Of a stretch of 64,000 nucleotides of DNA, positions 44,823 through 53,653 are shown in pieces. A program made the translations under genes and the position numbers. The notes below the pieces were generated by a model. The model was not told the DNA's origin. It saw only the letters and a program-made list of their open reading frames with translations, and ran no database searches. The first letter of the stretch is position 1; each line of letters begins with the position of its first letter. Origin of the DNA: Marinospirillum perlucidum (lineage in GTDB: Bacteria; Pseudomonadota; Gammaproteobacteria; Pseudomonadales; Halomonadaceae); NCBI RefSeq assembly GCF_003336805.1, contig NZ_QFWJ01000009.1:60790-124789 (forward strand), in the 5' to 3' direction.

Positions 44823-45707
44823 TTAATCCGCCGCAACTTCGGCGTGCTCCAGCAGGAAGTCGACAAAGGCACGGTCGGCAATGGATTGATAGGCCCCTTT
44901 CTTCCAGGCAATGGACATGTTCAAAAAGACTCTTTCCTTGAAGGGAACAGCGACCAGATCGGGTTCATCCTTGAGCACCATTTTCAGGAAGACGGTAATC
45001 CCGAAACCCTGGCGGACGATGGATTTGGTCAGGGGAATCAGATTGGATTCAAAAGCCACCCTCGGTGTGAGATTGCATTCTTCACAAACCCGATCGATGA
45101 ATTCGCGATGGAAATAGCCTTCCTTGAAAAGAACCAGTTCTTCCTGCAGGAAATCCTCATAGGAAACAGCATCCAGCTCGGCAAAGGGATGGTCGTGAGG
45201 CACACAAACCACCATTTCTTCACGCAAAAAAGGAACCGCTTCCAGATCATTGGGAATCCGGTCAGCGACGATCACGCCCACATCCAGAGTGCCTTCACGA
45301 ATTTTCTTCTGGATACTGCGGGTGCCATCTTCAAAAACAGCAAGATTCAGGTTCTGGTGGCGATGTTTGAAGGCCATCAGAATCGGCGGGAAGTAATAGG
45401 AGCCCAGCATGCTGGGAATACCTATCCGCACTTCGCCCTTGGTCAGTCCCCTGGCTTCGTTCAAGGCCAGTTCAGCCGCTTCGGTTTCATCCAGAATGCG
45501 ACGTGCATGGGTCAGTAACAAGGCCCCTTCAGCGGTGGGTTTAACCCTTTTCTCACCGCGATCCAGCAGGGAGAGGCCCAGCTGTTTTTCCATATTACGG
45601 ATGGACATGCTGACTGCCGGCTGAGCCACGCCCAGGCGTTCAGCGGCCAGCGTAAAGCTGCCTAAGTCAGCAACAGCAACCAGATAGCGTAGAGGACGAA
45701 TATCCAT
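44823..45707 (-). CDS. LysR-family transcriptional regulator
   Basis: A 294-residue LysR regulator. The N-terminal helix-turn-helix is GSFTLAAERLGVAQPAVSMSIRNMEKQLG (residues ~16-44), and the C-terminal two-lobe inducer-binding domain begins at about GEVRIGIPSMLGSYY. It is divergent from the MFS transporter gene with 99 bp between them, the usual layout for a regulator and its target. The effector is not identifiable. Confidence 0.9.
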   Translation of the reverse strand: MDIRPLRYLVAVADLGSFTLAAERLGVAQPAVSMSIRNMEKQLGLSLLDRGEKRVKPTAEGALLLTHARRILDETEAAELALNEARGLTKGEVRIGIPSMLGSYYFPPILMAFKHRHQNLNLAVFEDGTRSIQKKIREGTLDVGVIVADRIPNDLEAVPFLREEMVVCVPHDHPFAELDAVSYEDFLQEELVLFKEGYFHREFIDRVCEECNLTPRVAFESNLIPLTKSIVRQGFGITVFLKMVLKDEPDLVAVPFKERVFLNMSIAWKKGAYQSIADRAFVDFLLEHAEVAAD

Positions 45708-45806
45708 AACATGGCCTTATTTTCAGAATCAACAAGATATATTTTGCTTATTTTAAAGCAAAACGTAAAGTCTGCTGCTCACTCATCTTGATATTGATTG
45801 GACTCC

Positions 45807-47003
45807 ATGATCGAAGAAAGTACGCCAGCCTTCTGGCGAGCCACCCTGGCCTTGTGCTGTGGCTCCTTCATGATCTTCAGCAACCTCTATGTCACCCAGC
45901 CTTTGCAGCCCGAACTTCAGGCCTACTTCGGGATTACCACCCTGCAGGCCAACCTGCCGCTGGCCATCGCGACCCTGATGCTGGGTTTATCCCTGCTCGT
46001 CTATGGTCCGCTATCCGATGCTCTGGGCAGAAGCAGCATCATGCTGATCACCATGACCGGGGTGGTGCTGACGACCCTGGTGCTGGCTTTCGCCCCTGAT
46101 TTTACCAGCCTGGTGTATCTGCGTGGGCTCCAGGGGTTTCTACTCGGCGGTCTGCCGGCCGTTGCCCTGGCCTACATGGGCGATGAGTTCAGTAAAAGAG
46201 CCATGGCCCTGGCCGTGGGCCTTTATATCAGCGGCAACACCCTGGGCGGTATTTGTGGTCGTCTGTTTTCCGGTTTTATTGCCGACAGCTTTGATTGGCG
46301 CGCCAGTTTTCTGGCAGCCAGCATGATCTCTCTGGTCTGCCTGGTGATTTTCTGGTGGGCCCTGCCCGCTTCTCGCCAGTTTAAACCCAAGACGCCTTCT
46401 ATACAAAAAATGTTCAGGGATTTAACAGGACATCTACGCAACCCTCTGCTGGTGGCCGCTTATCTCTTGGGTGGTTTGAACTTTTTTATCTTTATCAATC
46501 AATACAGCTATGTCAGCTATCTGCTTGCTGGTGACCCCTGGTTACTGAGCAGCAGTTTTATCGGCCTTTTGTTTTTAACCTATTTAAGCGGCACCCTGGC
46601 CGCCTCAGTATCCGGACGCCTGGCCAGCCACCTGCCCCAACCCTTGTGCATGGCCTTGGGCGTAGGCTTGCTGATTATCGGCAGTCTGGTGCTTCTGGTG
46701 CCCCACTTGCTTGCCCTGCTGACGGGGCTGTTGATCAACAGTTTTGGTTTTTTCTACTGTCATTCGCACCTGTCCGGCTGGGTCAGTCGTCAGGCTCATC
46801 AAGCGCGTGCCAGTGCCAACAGCCTCTATCTGGTCTTCTATTACCTGGGGGCAAGTACAGGCGGTTTTTATCTGGATCTTTTCTGGAGTCGCTGGCATTG
46901 GTCGGGGGTCATTGCCGGATCACTGCTGGTATTGATGATCACCCTGGGCTTAAGCCTCTGGCTATGGCGACAGGACCCCAGATCCTTAAACCAGCTCAGC
47001 TAA
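45807..47003 (+). CDS. MFS transporter (YnfM-like)
   Basis: A 398-residue protein with 12 hydrophobic segments. The motif YVTQPLQPELQAYFG and the loop GPLSDALGRSS are typical of the YnfM/arabinose-efflux-like MFS group. The ATG at 45807 is preferred; an in-frame TTG three codons earlier is possible. It is probably under control of the divergent LysR regulator; the substrate is unknown. Confidence 0.85.
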   Translation: MIEESTPAFWRATLALCCGSFMIFSNLYVTQPLQPELQAYFGITTLQANLPLAIATLMLGLSLLVYGPLSDALGRSSIMLITMTGVVLTTLVLAFAPDFTSLVYLRGLQGFLLGGLPAVALAYMGDEFSKRAMALAVGLYISGNTLGGICGRLFSGFIADSFDWRASFLAASMISLVCLVIFWWALPASRQFKPKTPSIQKMFRDLTGHLRNPLLVAAYLLGGLNFFIFINQYSYVSYLLAGDPWLLSSSFIGLLFLTYLSGTLAASVSGRLASHLPQPLCMALGVGLLIIGSLVLLVPHLLALLTGLLINSFGFFYCHSHLSGWVSRQAHQARASANSLYLVFYYLGASTGGFYLDLFWSRWHWSGVIAGSLLVLMITLGLSLWLWRQDPRSLNQLS

Positions 47004-47142
47004 AGGCCTGCAAGCAATCTGGAAGAAACCCTACTTTTTGTAGTGTTTTGTTGGATTGATGCCAAGCCAATCAAATCAGGGACCCCAATATTCTCTTCAT
47101 CAAGTCATTTTTATTTATATAAAAAATCAATAAAGCGCTGTT

Positions 47143-47158
47143 TGGCACCCCTATTGCT
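47143..47158 (+). promoter_or_regulatory. Sigma54 promoter of the Amt-MCP gene
   Basis: TGGCACCCCTATTGCT matches the -24/-12 consensus with GG-N10-GC spacing, 42 bp before the ATG at 47200. No clear NifA (TGT-N10-ACA) or NtrC site was found upstream in the AT-rich spacer, so the activator is unknown. Confidence 0.8.
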
Positions 47159-47199
47159 TTGAGGCCTGAAAAAACAAACCTCACAGGAAGGGAACTCGC

Positions 47200-49539
47200 A
47201 TGAAACCGCTCAGTGTTTTGGTGATTCTGCTCACTCTTTGGCCCACCGCAGCCTTGGCCAATTCATTTGCTGATCTTCAGGGTAAGCTGGATATTATCTG
47301 GATTGCTGCGGGCATCAGCCTGGTGCTTTTTATGCAAGCCGGTTTTACCGGGCTGGAATCCGGGCTGGTCAGGGCCAAGAACAGCATCAATGTGGCCATC
47401 AAGAATGTCACCGACCTTATCTTTTCCATTGCCGGTTTCTGGATTCTGGGCTTCGGTTTGATGTTCGGCTCTTCCACCTGGGGTTTGTTTGGGGTGGACA
47501 GCTTCATGCTACAAGGCAATGACGAACCCTTTGGATTGATTTTCTTCGCCTTTCAGGCGGTTTTTGCAGGCACCGCCGTTACCATCATGTCCGGTGCCGT
47601 GGCGGAAAGGGTAAAGTTTCACGCCTACCTGATCGTCGCCGTGGTCATTGGCGGTTTGATTTATCCGGTGGTCGGCCACTGGATCTGGGGCGGGGCTTAC
47701 CTGCCGGGTGAGAACGGCTGGCTGGCCGAACGCGGTTTTATGGATTTTGCCGGTTCAACGGTGGTGCATTCGGTTGGTGGCTGGATGGGACTGGCCGGTA
47801 TCCTGGTATTAGGTGCCCGTATCGGGCGTTTTGATAGCGAAGGCAAACCCCGAGATATTCCCGGCTGCAATGTCGCCATCGCCTCCATCGGTGTTTTGAT
47901 CCTCTGGTTCGGCTGGTTCGGTTTTAATGGCGGCAGCACCCTGGAAGCCTCCAGTGATATCCCCGGCATCCTGTTGAACACCCTGCTGGCTGGTGCCTTT
48001 GGTGGGGTTGCTGTTTTCTTTGTGTCCATGATGATTCACCGGGTTCCCGTCGTCGAGCGTATTCTTAACGGTATTCTCGCCGGTCTGGTCGGGGTAACAG
48101 CCGGTGCCAATGTACTCACGCCAACCGGAGCCGTGATTATCGGGATTACCAGCGGTGTTCTGGTTTATGCCTGTGAGTGGCTGCTGCTGTATATTTTCAA
48201 GCTGGATGACCCTGTAGGCGCTGTTGCCGCTCATGGTTTCGGGGGAGCCTGGGGCACCCTGGCTTTGGCTTTTCTCGCCCCGGCGGAAAATCTGGCGACA
48301 GGCAGCCATGGCAGTCAATTCCTGATCCAGCTGATCGGTGTGGCAGCCACCTTTGGCTGGACCTTTATCATGGGGCTGGGCGTTTTTTACCTGCTCAAAA
48401 AACTGGGTAACCTTAGAGTACCACCTGATCAGGAACTCAAGGGTCTGAATATTTCCGAACACGGTGCCCACATGGCCTGGTTGGACACCATGGAAACCAT
48501 TCGCGAAATCGTCAACAAGGGGGATCTGTCCAAGCGGGTGGAGATTGAAATCGGTACTGAAATGGGTGAAGTCGCCCAGAGTTTTAACCAGCTTCTGGAT
48601 GAACTGGAAGATAAGGCCAAGCTGGCCAGGGCCGTTTCCCAGGGCAATCTTTCTCGCAGCATCCAACCCAAAAGCGACGAAGACCACCTGGGCCATGCCA
48701 TCGCCGACATGGTGACCAATCTCAGCCAAGTGGTGAACCAGGTCAAGCTGGCCGCTGGCAATATCCATGAATATGCCGAATATCTGGGCAGCTCCAGCAC
48801 CCAACTGAGTCAGGCCAGTAGCGCCCTCTCCTCCAGTGTTCACGATTTTCATCACAACATCGACCAGACCTGTGATGCAGCTCGCGAGATGCAGAACAAT
48901 GCCGAGCAGGGCAGCCAGTTTATCGACAAGGGCATTGCCAATATGGACAGTGTCAGTGAAGCCCTCAGCAGGATGCTGGGCACCATTAACCGTCTGGATC
49001 AAAGCTCACAGAATATCAGCCATATTATCCAGACCATCAGTGAAGTCTCGGATCAAACCAATCTTCTGGCACTGAATGCAGCGATTGAAGCAGCACGTGC
49101 CGGAGAGCATGAACGCGGCTTTGCCGTGGTCGCCGACGAGGTGAGAAGCCTGGCCGAACGCACCCTGCAAGCGACCCGACAAATCATATCCTTGGTGGAA
49201 GTCATCACCCAGGATACCGCCGAGGCCGTCGCCTCCAGCCACCAGAGTGAACACCTGACCCAACAGGTGACCCAGGTATCCGGCCAGACCTTTGATGCCA
49301 TCGGTAAAATCCGCCATTCAGCCGAACAGGTTCTGGGACGCATGCAGGAGATTGCAGACAGCATCAACCTTCAGTCCACTCACAGCGAACAATCCGCCGA
49401 GTCCGCCGAACAGATCAGCCGGATTGCCCAGAAGCTGCTAAGCCATGCTGACCAACTGACCTCCAGTATTCACTTCTTCTCGGTGAAGGAATCGGCAAGC
49501 CTGACAGGCTCAGCTAAAAGCCTGCCAGATCAGGCGTAA
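47200..49539 (+). CDS. Ammonium transporter fused to a methyl-accepting chemotaxis domain
   Basis: A 779-residue fusion. A signal-like first helix (1-20) leads into a full Amt domain (~25-405) with 11 membrane segments. It keeps the ammonium-recruiting Asp182 ([10 protein letters not shown]) and the twin pore histidines His190 and His345 (AHGFGGAWG), so the pore looks functional. The usual Amt tail motif GLNISEHG (415-422) is followed by a HAMP-like signalling segment (~425-515). A complete chemoreceptor signalling domain (~520-779) contains the conserved tip [19 protein letters not shown] near 618-636. A CheR/CheB-binding pentapeptide is not seen. Likely role: ammonium sensing for taxis or other Che-type signalling. 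The gene stands alone behind a sigma54 promoter and overlaps the opposing TauE-like gene by 30 bp. Confidence 0.93.
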   Translation: MKPLSVLVILLTLWPTAALANSFADLQGKLDIIWIAAGISLVLFMQAGFTGLESGLVRAKNSINVAIKNVTDLIFSIAGFWILGFGLMFGSSTWGLFGVDSFMLQGNDEPFGLIFFAFQAVFAGTAVTIMSGAVAERVKFHAYLIVAVVIGGLIYPVVGHWIWGGAYLPGENGWLAERGFMDFAGSTVVHSVGGWMGLAGILVLGARIGRFDSEGKPRDIPGCNVAIASIGVLILWFGWFGFNGGSTLEASSDIPGILLNTLLAGAFGGVAVFFVSMMIHRVPVVERILNGILAGLVGVTAGANVLTPTGAVIIGITSGVLVYACEWLLLYIFKLDDPVGAVAAHGFGGAWGTLALAFLAPAENLATGSHGSQFLIQLIGVAATFGWTFIMGLGVFYLLKKLGNLRVPPDQELKGLNISEHGAHMAWLDTMETIREIVNKGDLSKRVEIEIGTEMGEVAQSFNQLLDELEDKAKLARAVSQGNLSRSIQPKSDEDHLGHAIADMVTNLSQVVNQVKLAAGNIHEYAEYLGSSSTQLSQASSALSSSVHDFHHNIDQTCDAAREMQNNAEQGSQFIDKGIANMDSVSEALSRMLGTINRLDQSSQNISHIIQTISEVSDQTNLLALNAAIEAARAGEHERGFAVVADEVRSLAERTLQATRQIISLVEVITQDTAEAVASSHQSEHLTQQVTQVSGQTFDAIGKIRHSAEQVLGRMQEIADSINLQSTHSEQSAESAEQISRIAQKLLSHADQLTSSIHFFSVKESASLTGSAKSLPDQA

Positions 49540-50268
49540 AGCCAGCAGCGTCAACAGCAGATTAAAAAAGCGGGCGAAGTTTTGGTTACTCTGGCGCGCC
49601 AGAAACTTCAGCCCCGCCCAGGTGCCCAGCGCGCCAGCTGCAATCATCAGGGCCAAGAGTCCCAGCCAGTCGGCAAAAACAAAACCGGCTGAACCGAAAA
49701 TCACCGCCTTGGGCAGATGCTGCAGACTCATGGAGGCTGCAAAGTTGGCCACGGTGCGAAAGCGATCGCCCTGGTGCTGTTGCTTGACAAAGGCTGCCAC
49801 CAGTGGCCCGGTTGCTCCCACAAACATACTGATAAAAGTGGTCAGGGCTGCCGCCAAAAAACTGCCCACCCGGCCCAGCGCCAGCGGTGGCACCTTGGGC
49901 CCCCAGCAAAGAAACAGGATAAAACCGGCAATACCTAGCTGCAGCCACTGCATGGGCAGTTGCACCAGAAACAGGCTGGCCAGCCAGGCTCCCACAAGTA
50001 CTCCCGGAAAAAAAGCCGCCAGGCGCTTCCAATCCAGATGCTTCCAGGTCATCAGGGTGCGATTGGCATTGGAGCCCAACTGCACCATGCCGTGCAGTGG
50101 AATGATGGCCGCAGGGGGGACCAGCAGGGCCATGATCGCCAACAGCAGTACCCCGCCCCCGACTCCTAGCGCAGCAGTGACACCCGAGGTCAAACCGGCC
50201 GCCAGGATCAATAGCAGAGAAATTTCCGTAGACAGCTGTTCCGGCAGCCAGGCAGTTAAAAATTCCAT
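49510..50268 (-). CDS. TauE/SafE-family membrane permease
   Basis: A 252-residue membrane protein with about eight hydrophobic segments, of the TauE/SafE (DUF81) family. It has the family's Gly-rich first repeat [21 protein letters not shown] and a second repeat near [14 protein letters not shown]. Such proteins export sulfite, sulfoacetate or related anions. The start MEFLTAWLP at 50268 is chosen over upstream in-frame codons. The last 30 bp overlap the 3' end of the Amt-MCP gene. Confidence 0.87.
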   Translation of the reverse strand: MEFLTAWLPEQLSTEISLLLILAAGLTSGVTAALGVGGGVLLLAIMALLVPPAAIIPLHGMVQLGSNANRTLMTWKHLDWKRLAAFFPGVLVGAWLASLFLVQLPMQWLQLGIAGFILFLCWGPKVPPLALGRVGSFLAAALTTFISMFVGATGPLVAAFVKQQHQGDRFRTVANFAASMSLQHLPKAVIFGSAGFVFADWLGLLALMIAAGALGTWAGLKFLARQSNQNFARFFNLLLTLLALRLIWQAFS

Positions 50269-50369
50269 ACCCGTATCCTGTCTGGTAGAAGCAGTCACCC
50301 ACCTGCTTCAGTGTTGAAAAGGCAGCATGTTATCCTGATCTGCAAGAAATCTTGTCCTTGGAGCCAGAA

Positions 50370-51011
50370 ATGCTGAAATACGAAATTATACCCGTAACCC
50401 CCTTTGCCCAGAATGCCACTCTGGTCTGGTGCGATCAGACGAAAGAAGCGGCCATTATCGATGCCGGTGGAGAAGTCGATCGCCTGCTGGAAGCCGTGGA
50501 AAAACATGGCCTTAAATTGACCCAGCTACTCCTGACCCATGGCCATATCGATCATGCTGGCGGCGTGACCCAGCTGAAAGAGCGGACCGGCGTTAAAATT
50601 ATCGGTCCACACAAGGAAGATGAATTCTGGCTACAGGGCTTGGGCGAGCAGAGCCGCATGTTTGCCTTTCCCGAAGCGCGTCCGGTCACCCCGGACCAGT
50701 GGCTGGAAGAAGGTGATCGGGTCAGCATCGGCCAAAGCGAACTCCAGGTTTTCCATTGCCCCGGCCATACACCCGGCCATGTCGTCTTCTACGATGCCGA
50801 CAACCAGCTTCTGCAAGTGGGTGATGTCCTCTTTGCCGGTGGCATAGGCCGTACCGACTTCCCCAAGAGTGACGGCCCTGCCCTGATCCGCTCGATCAAG
50901 GAAAAGCTTTTCACCCTGGATGATGACGTCCGCTTTATTCCCGGACACGGCCCCATGTCGAATTTGGGCGAAGAAAAACGCAGCAACCCCTTTGTCGGAG
51001 CCCGTGCTTAA
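50370..51011 (+). CDS. MBL-fold metallohydrolase (YcbL-like, glyoxalase II type)
   Basis: A 213-residue protein with the metallo-beta-lactamase zinc motif THGHIDHAGG near residue 58, a second His in HCPGHTPGH near 132, an Asp in VLFAGGIGRTDFP near 158 and a final His in IPGHGPMS near 198. It is close to YcbL-type thioesterases. The ATG at 50370 has GGAG 8 nt upstream. The substrate is probably a glutathione or other thioester, not certain. Confidence 0.9.
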   Translation: MLKYEIIPVTPFAQNATLVWCDQTKEAAIIDAGGEVDRLLEAVEKHGLKLTQLLLTHGHIDHAGGVTQLKERTGVKIIGPHKEDEFWLQGLGEQSRMFAFPEARPVTPDQWLEEGDRVSIGQSELQVFHCPGHTPGHVVFYDADNQLLQVGDVLFAGGIGRTDFPKSDGPALIRSIKEKLFTLDDDVRFIPGHGPMSNLGEEKRSNPFVGARA

Positions 51012-51035
51012 ATCAGCATTGAGTGGAAGTACTTG

Positions 51036-52031
51036 TTAAAGGCTGAGGGAGAAATTCAGTGCCCCAAAAAAATCACCTTCTCCCTGGCCATCAAACTCGG
51101 GCGTGCGATACACACTGGTAAAGCTCACCCGCACCCGCTGGTAAATCAAGGCTGCTCCGGCAAAAGCCGAACCCACCTGGTTTTTCCGATCCACACTCGG
51201 GCCGGAACGCTGCAGGGAGCCATCCAGAAAGAGATTGTAGGCCACCTGACGTACCTCAGCGCCGGTAAACAGATACCAGTTCCAGGGCGTGCCCCGGGAA
51301 AAATAACTGGAACCGGGATAGTTGGGCTGCATCATGGGTGGGCCGTAGTCCAGACGCAGGTTATCCCCCCAACGCAGAAGGACTCCGGCTGAAGCCTGGG
51401 TATAGGGGCTACCCAGAGCCACGCTGACCAGAGGGGAGACTTCCACCTCACGGCCTTCGCCAGCCGGATAATAGTGCATCCATTTATAGAAATACTGCAG
51501 ATTTAAGGTCGGCTCATTACCCAACTGGTGCTCCCAGCCTTCGGGGTCGGGTGAGCCGATCAGGGTGTGAATACTTTTTTGCGCCAGTTCCGCACCTGAA
51601 TCCGGCCCGACATGACCCAGGGTCAACTGGATTTTCTGGCCTTCCTGACGATCCGTCGAGCGATTTACAGGCTTGTGCAACAGGGAATAGCTGACATAGA
51701 CATAACCTGCCCAGGGGCGATCCTCTGGCTGGTCATCGGCCACCTCGATATCGGCTGGAGTAAAGATGGCCTGACCCAGGCCCCATTCCGAAGCCAGTTC
51801 ACCGCCTCCCCGAGCTTCGGGAAAAAACACCTTGCCCCAGTCCGGTGGAGGCGATGCCGGCATGTAATTGAGCTGGGTGCCGTGGGTGTAGTGGCGGTCC
51901 ACGCCCAGGACACCATCATTTTCAATTTGCAGACTGAGATAGCCGCCCTGAGCCAGGACCCAACTCGGGAAGAGGAGCAGCAAAAGAGTCGCAAGACCCT
52001 GCCAGCAACCCGAAAAACTTTTTTGCTTCAC
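51036..52031 (-). CDS. LpxR-like outer-membrane lipid A deacylase family protein
   Basis: A 331-residue protein with a signal peptide (1-27, cut after VLAQ). The family signature is at the N-terminus of the mature protein: IENDGVLGVDRHYTHGTQL, holding the Asn-Asp and Tyr-Thr-x-Gly positions of LpxR (DUF2219). Alternating hydrophobic strands ending in Phe/Leu (ALNFSLSL) fit a 12-strand outer-membrane barrel. LpxR removes the 3'-acyloxyacyl chain of lipid A; activity here is inferred only. Confidence 0.82.
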   Translation of the reverse strand: MKQKSFSGCWQGLATLLLLLFPSWVLAQGGYLSLQIENDGVLGVDRHYTHGTQLNYMPASPPPDWGKVFFPEARGGGELASEWGLGQAIFTPADIEVADDQPEDRPWAGYVYVSYSLLHKPVNRSTDRQEGQKIQLTLGHVGPDSGAELAQKSIHTLIGSPDPEGWEHQLGNEPTLNLQYFYKWMHYYPAGEGREVEVSPLVSVALGSPYTQASAGVLLRWGDNLRLDYGPPMMQPNYPGSSYFSRGTPWNWYLFTGAEVRQVAYNLFLDGSLQRSGPSVDRKNQVGSAFAGAALIYQRVRVSFTSVYRTPEFDGQGEGDFFGALNFSLSL

Positions 52032-52046
52032 TCCTGCCCCTTAAAA

Positions 52047-52409
52047 TCAATTAATGCGAAAGCTGGAGTATACCTCATCACTTCGGGCGGCCAGAATAAA
52101 ATCATTCAAATGCAATCCATCTATTTTATGAGTCCACCAGTGCAGGGTCACCTTCCCCCATTCAGTGACAATCAGAGGATGATGATTGGCCTCTTCAGCC
52201 ACCTCCCCCACCTTGACGGTAAAATCCAGCGCGGCAGAGAAATCCGGAAATGCATAAACTCTTTGCAGGCGTTTGGCACCTTCCACCTCGGTGACTGACC
52301 AGTCCGGCAATTCTTTAAGCTGTTTTTCCAGCTCTCTGCCCTCGACAGGGGGTGCATCCTCGCGACAGGCTTCACACTGCATAGCTGCCAAAGATGTTTC
52401 GGTGTTCAT
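52047..52409 (-). CDS. phhB: Pterin-4a-carbinolamine dehydratase
   Basis: A 120-residue protein of the PCD/DCoH family. The catalytic motif EANHHPLIVTEWGKVTLHWW near residue 76 holds the conserved His-His-Pro and Trp/His. GGAGGTGGATC precedes the ATG at 52409. It recycles 4a-hydroxytetrahydrobiopterin after aromatic amino acid hydroxylation; phhA is not adjacent here. Confidence 0.92.
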   Translation of the reverse strand: MNTETSLAAMQCEACREDAPPVEGRELEKQLKELPDWSVTEVEGAKRLQRVYAFPDFSAALDFTVKVGEVAEEANHHPLIVTEWGKVTLHWWTHKIDGLHLNDFILAARSDEVYSSFRIN

Positions 52410-52516
52410 GATCCACCTCCTGATAACCAATGATTTTAAACGAGCGTTTGTCTGAACATCAAATTTAGTGCTAAAGTTAGCCACAGGCTTGAGCATAACA
52501 ATAAAGGAGCAAGTCC

Positions 52517-53641
52517 ATGCGGCTGTTACTTGGCTTTCCTGTTTTCAGTCTAGTCATCTTTTTGATTCTTGGGACTCTTCCCCTGACCCCAGTGGCGGCG
52601 GAGGAAACCCTTCTGCGTCCTGCACTGGAATCTGACAAGGCAAAATCCAGTTTGTTGCTGGATATCACCTCGGCAGGCGAACGTCTGGTCGCCGTGGGTG
52701 AGCGTGGCCATATCCTTTACCGTGATCCTGGCCAGGACTGGCAGCAGGCCCAGGTGCCGGTGATTGCCCAGCTAACAGGTGTCGACTTTGCGACCCCTCA
52801 GATCGGCTTTGCCGTGGGGCACGAAGGTCTGATTCTGCGCAGCCGCGATGCCGGTGCCCACTGGGAAATCGTGCATCATGAACTCCAGGCCGGTCCAGAA
52901 AGAGCCCAGGCTCGTATCCCGGAAATGGAAGAGCGCATCGCTGCAGCCGAAGAAGACGCAACCACCGACCCCGACCGGCTGGATGATCTCTACATGCAGC
53001 TGGATAACCTCTATTTTCAGGCTGAAGCCGAAGAAGTTCCCCCGCTACTGGATGTTCTCTTTATCAGTGAGCAGGAAGGCTTTGCCGTGGGTGGCTATGG
53101 CCTCTTTTTGACCACACGCGATGGTGGCGACACCTGGACCTCCCTGAGTCAGGCTCTGCCCAACCCCGAAGCCTTTCACAACAACGCCCTGGCCCAGGAT
53201 AGCCAAGGCCGCCTGTTTATTGCCGGGGAAAGAGGCCGCCTCTATGTTTCCAGCGATGGCGGCCAAACCTGGGAAACCCGCAATCCCGGCTATTCCGGCT
53301 CCTTTTTCGGACTCTTTACCACCAGCGACCAGGGCTTGGTCGTGACCGGCTTGCGCGGCCATCTCTTTATCACCCGCGATGCCGGGGAAAACTGGCAGGC
53401 GCTGGAGCACCCGGGCGAACAAACCCTGAATGGTGGCCTGCCCCTGGAGGATGGACGCTTACTGGTGGTTGGCCAGAATGGCGAATACCTGCTCGGTCAA
53501 CCCCAAGCCCTGCAAACCTTGAGTCTGACTGGCCGCTCATCTCTGGTGGCCGTGGCCCGCCAGAGAAATGAAATCATTGCCGTGGGTCGTGGTGGTTTTC
53601 ATCGCCTGACACCCCTGCCAGCGCCAGCAGAAAGCCGTTAA
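52517..53641 (+). CDS. YCF48/BNR-repeat exported protein
   Basis: A 374-residue protein with a signal peptide (1-30, cut near VAAEE). It holds several beta-propeller repeats of the YCF48/BNR type, seen as VGHEGLILRSRDAGAHWE, LFLTTRDGGDTWTSL, LYVSSDGGQTWETR and LFITRDAGENWQAL. A Glu-rich helical insertion lies near residues 125-170. It is 12 bp before an RND/MMPL exporter gene; such pairs are common in gammaproteobacteria, and the propeller is thought to be a periplasmic partner of the exporter. Confidence 0.87.
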   Translation: MRLLLGFPVFSLVIFLILGTLPLTPVAAEETLLRPALESDKAKSSLLLDITSAGERLVAVGERGHILYRDPGQDWQQAQVPVIAQLTGVDFATPQIGFAVGHEGLILRSRDAGAHWEIVHHELQAGPERAQARIPEMEERIAAAEEDATTDPDRLDDLYMQLDNLYFQAEAEEVPPLLDVLFISEQEGFAVGGYGLFLTTRDGGDTWTSLSQALPNPEAFHNNALAQDSQGRLFIAGERGRLYVSSDGGQTWETRNPGYSGSFFGLFTTSDQGLVVTGLRGHLFITRDAGENWQALEHPGEQTLNGGLPLEDGRLLVVGQNGEYLLGQPQALQTLSLTGRSSLVAVARQRNEIIAVGRGGFHRLTPLPAPAESR

Positions 53642-53653
53642 AGGAAGCCGAAC

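Noticed and set aside
47809..49002. Long minus-strand frame opposite the Amt-MCP gene
   Set aside because: Antisense shadow; the plus-strand protein has continuous Amt and MCP homology.
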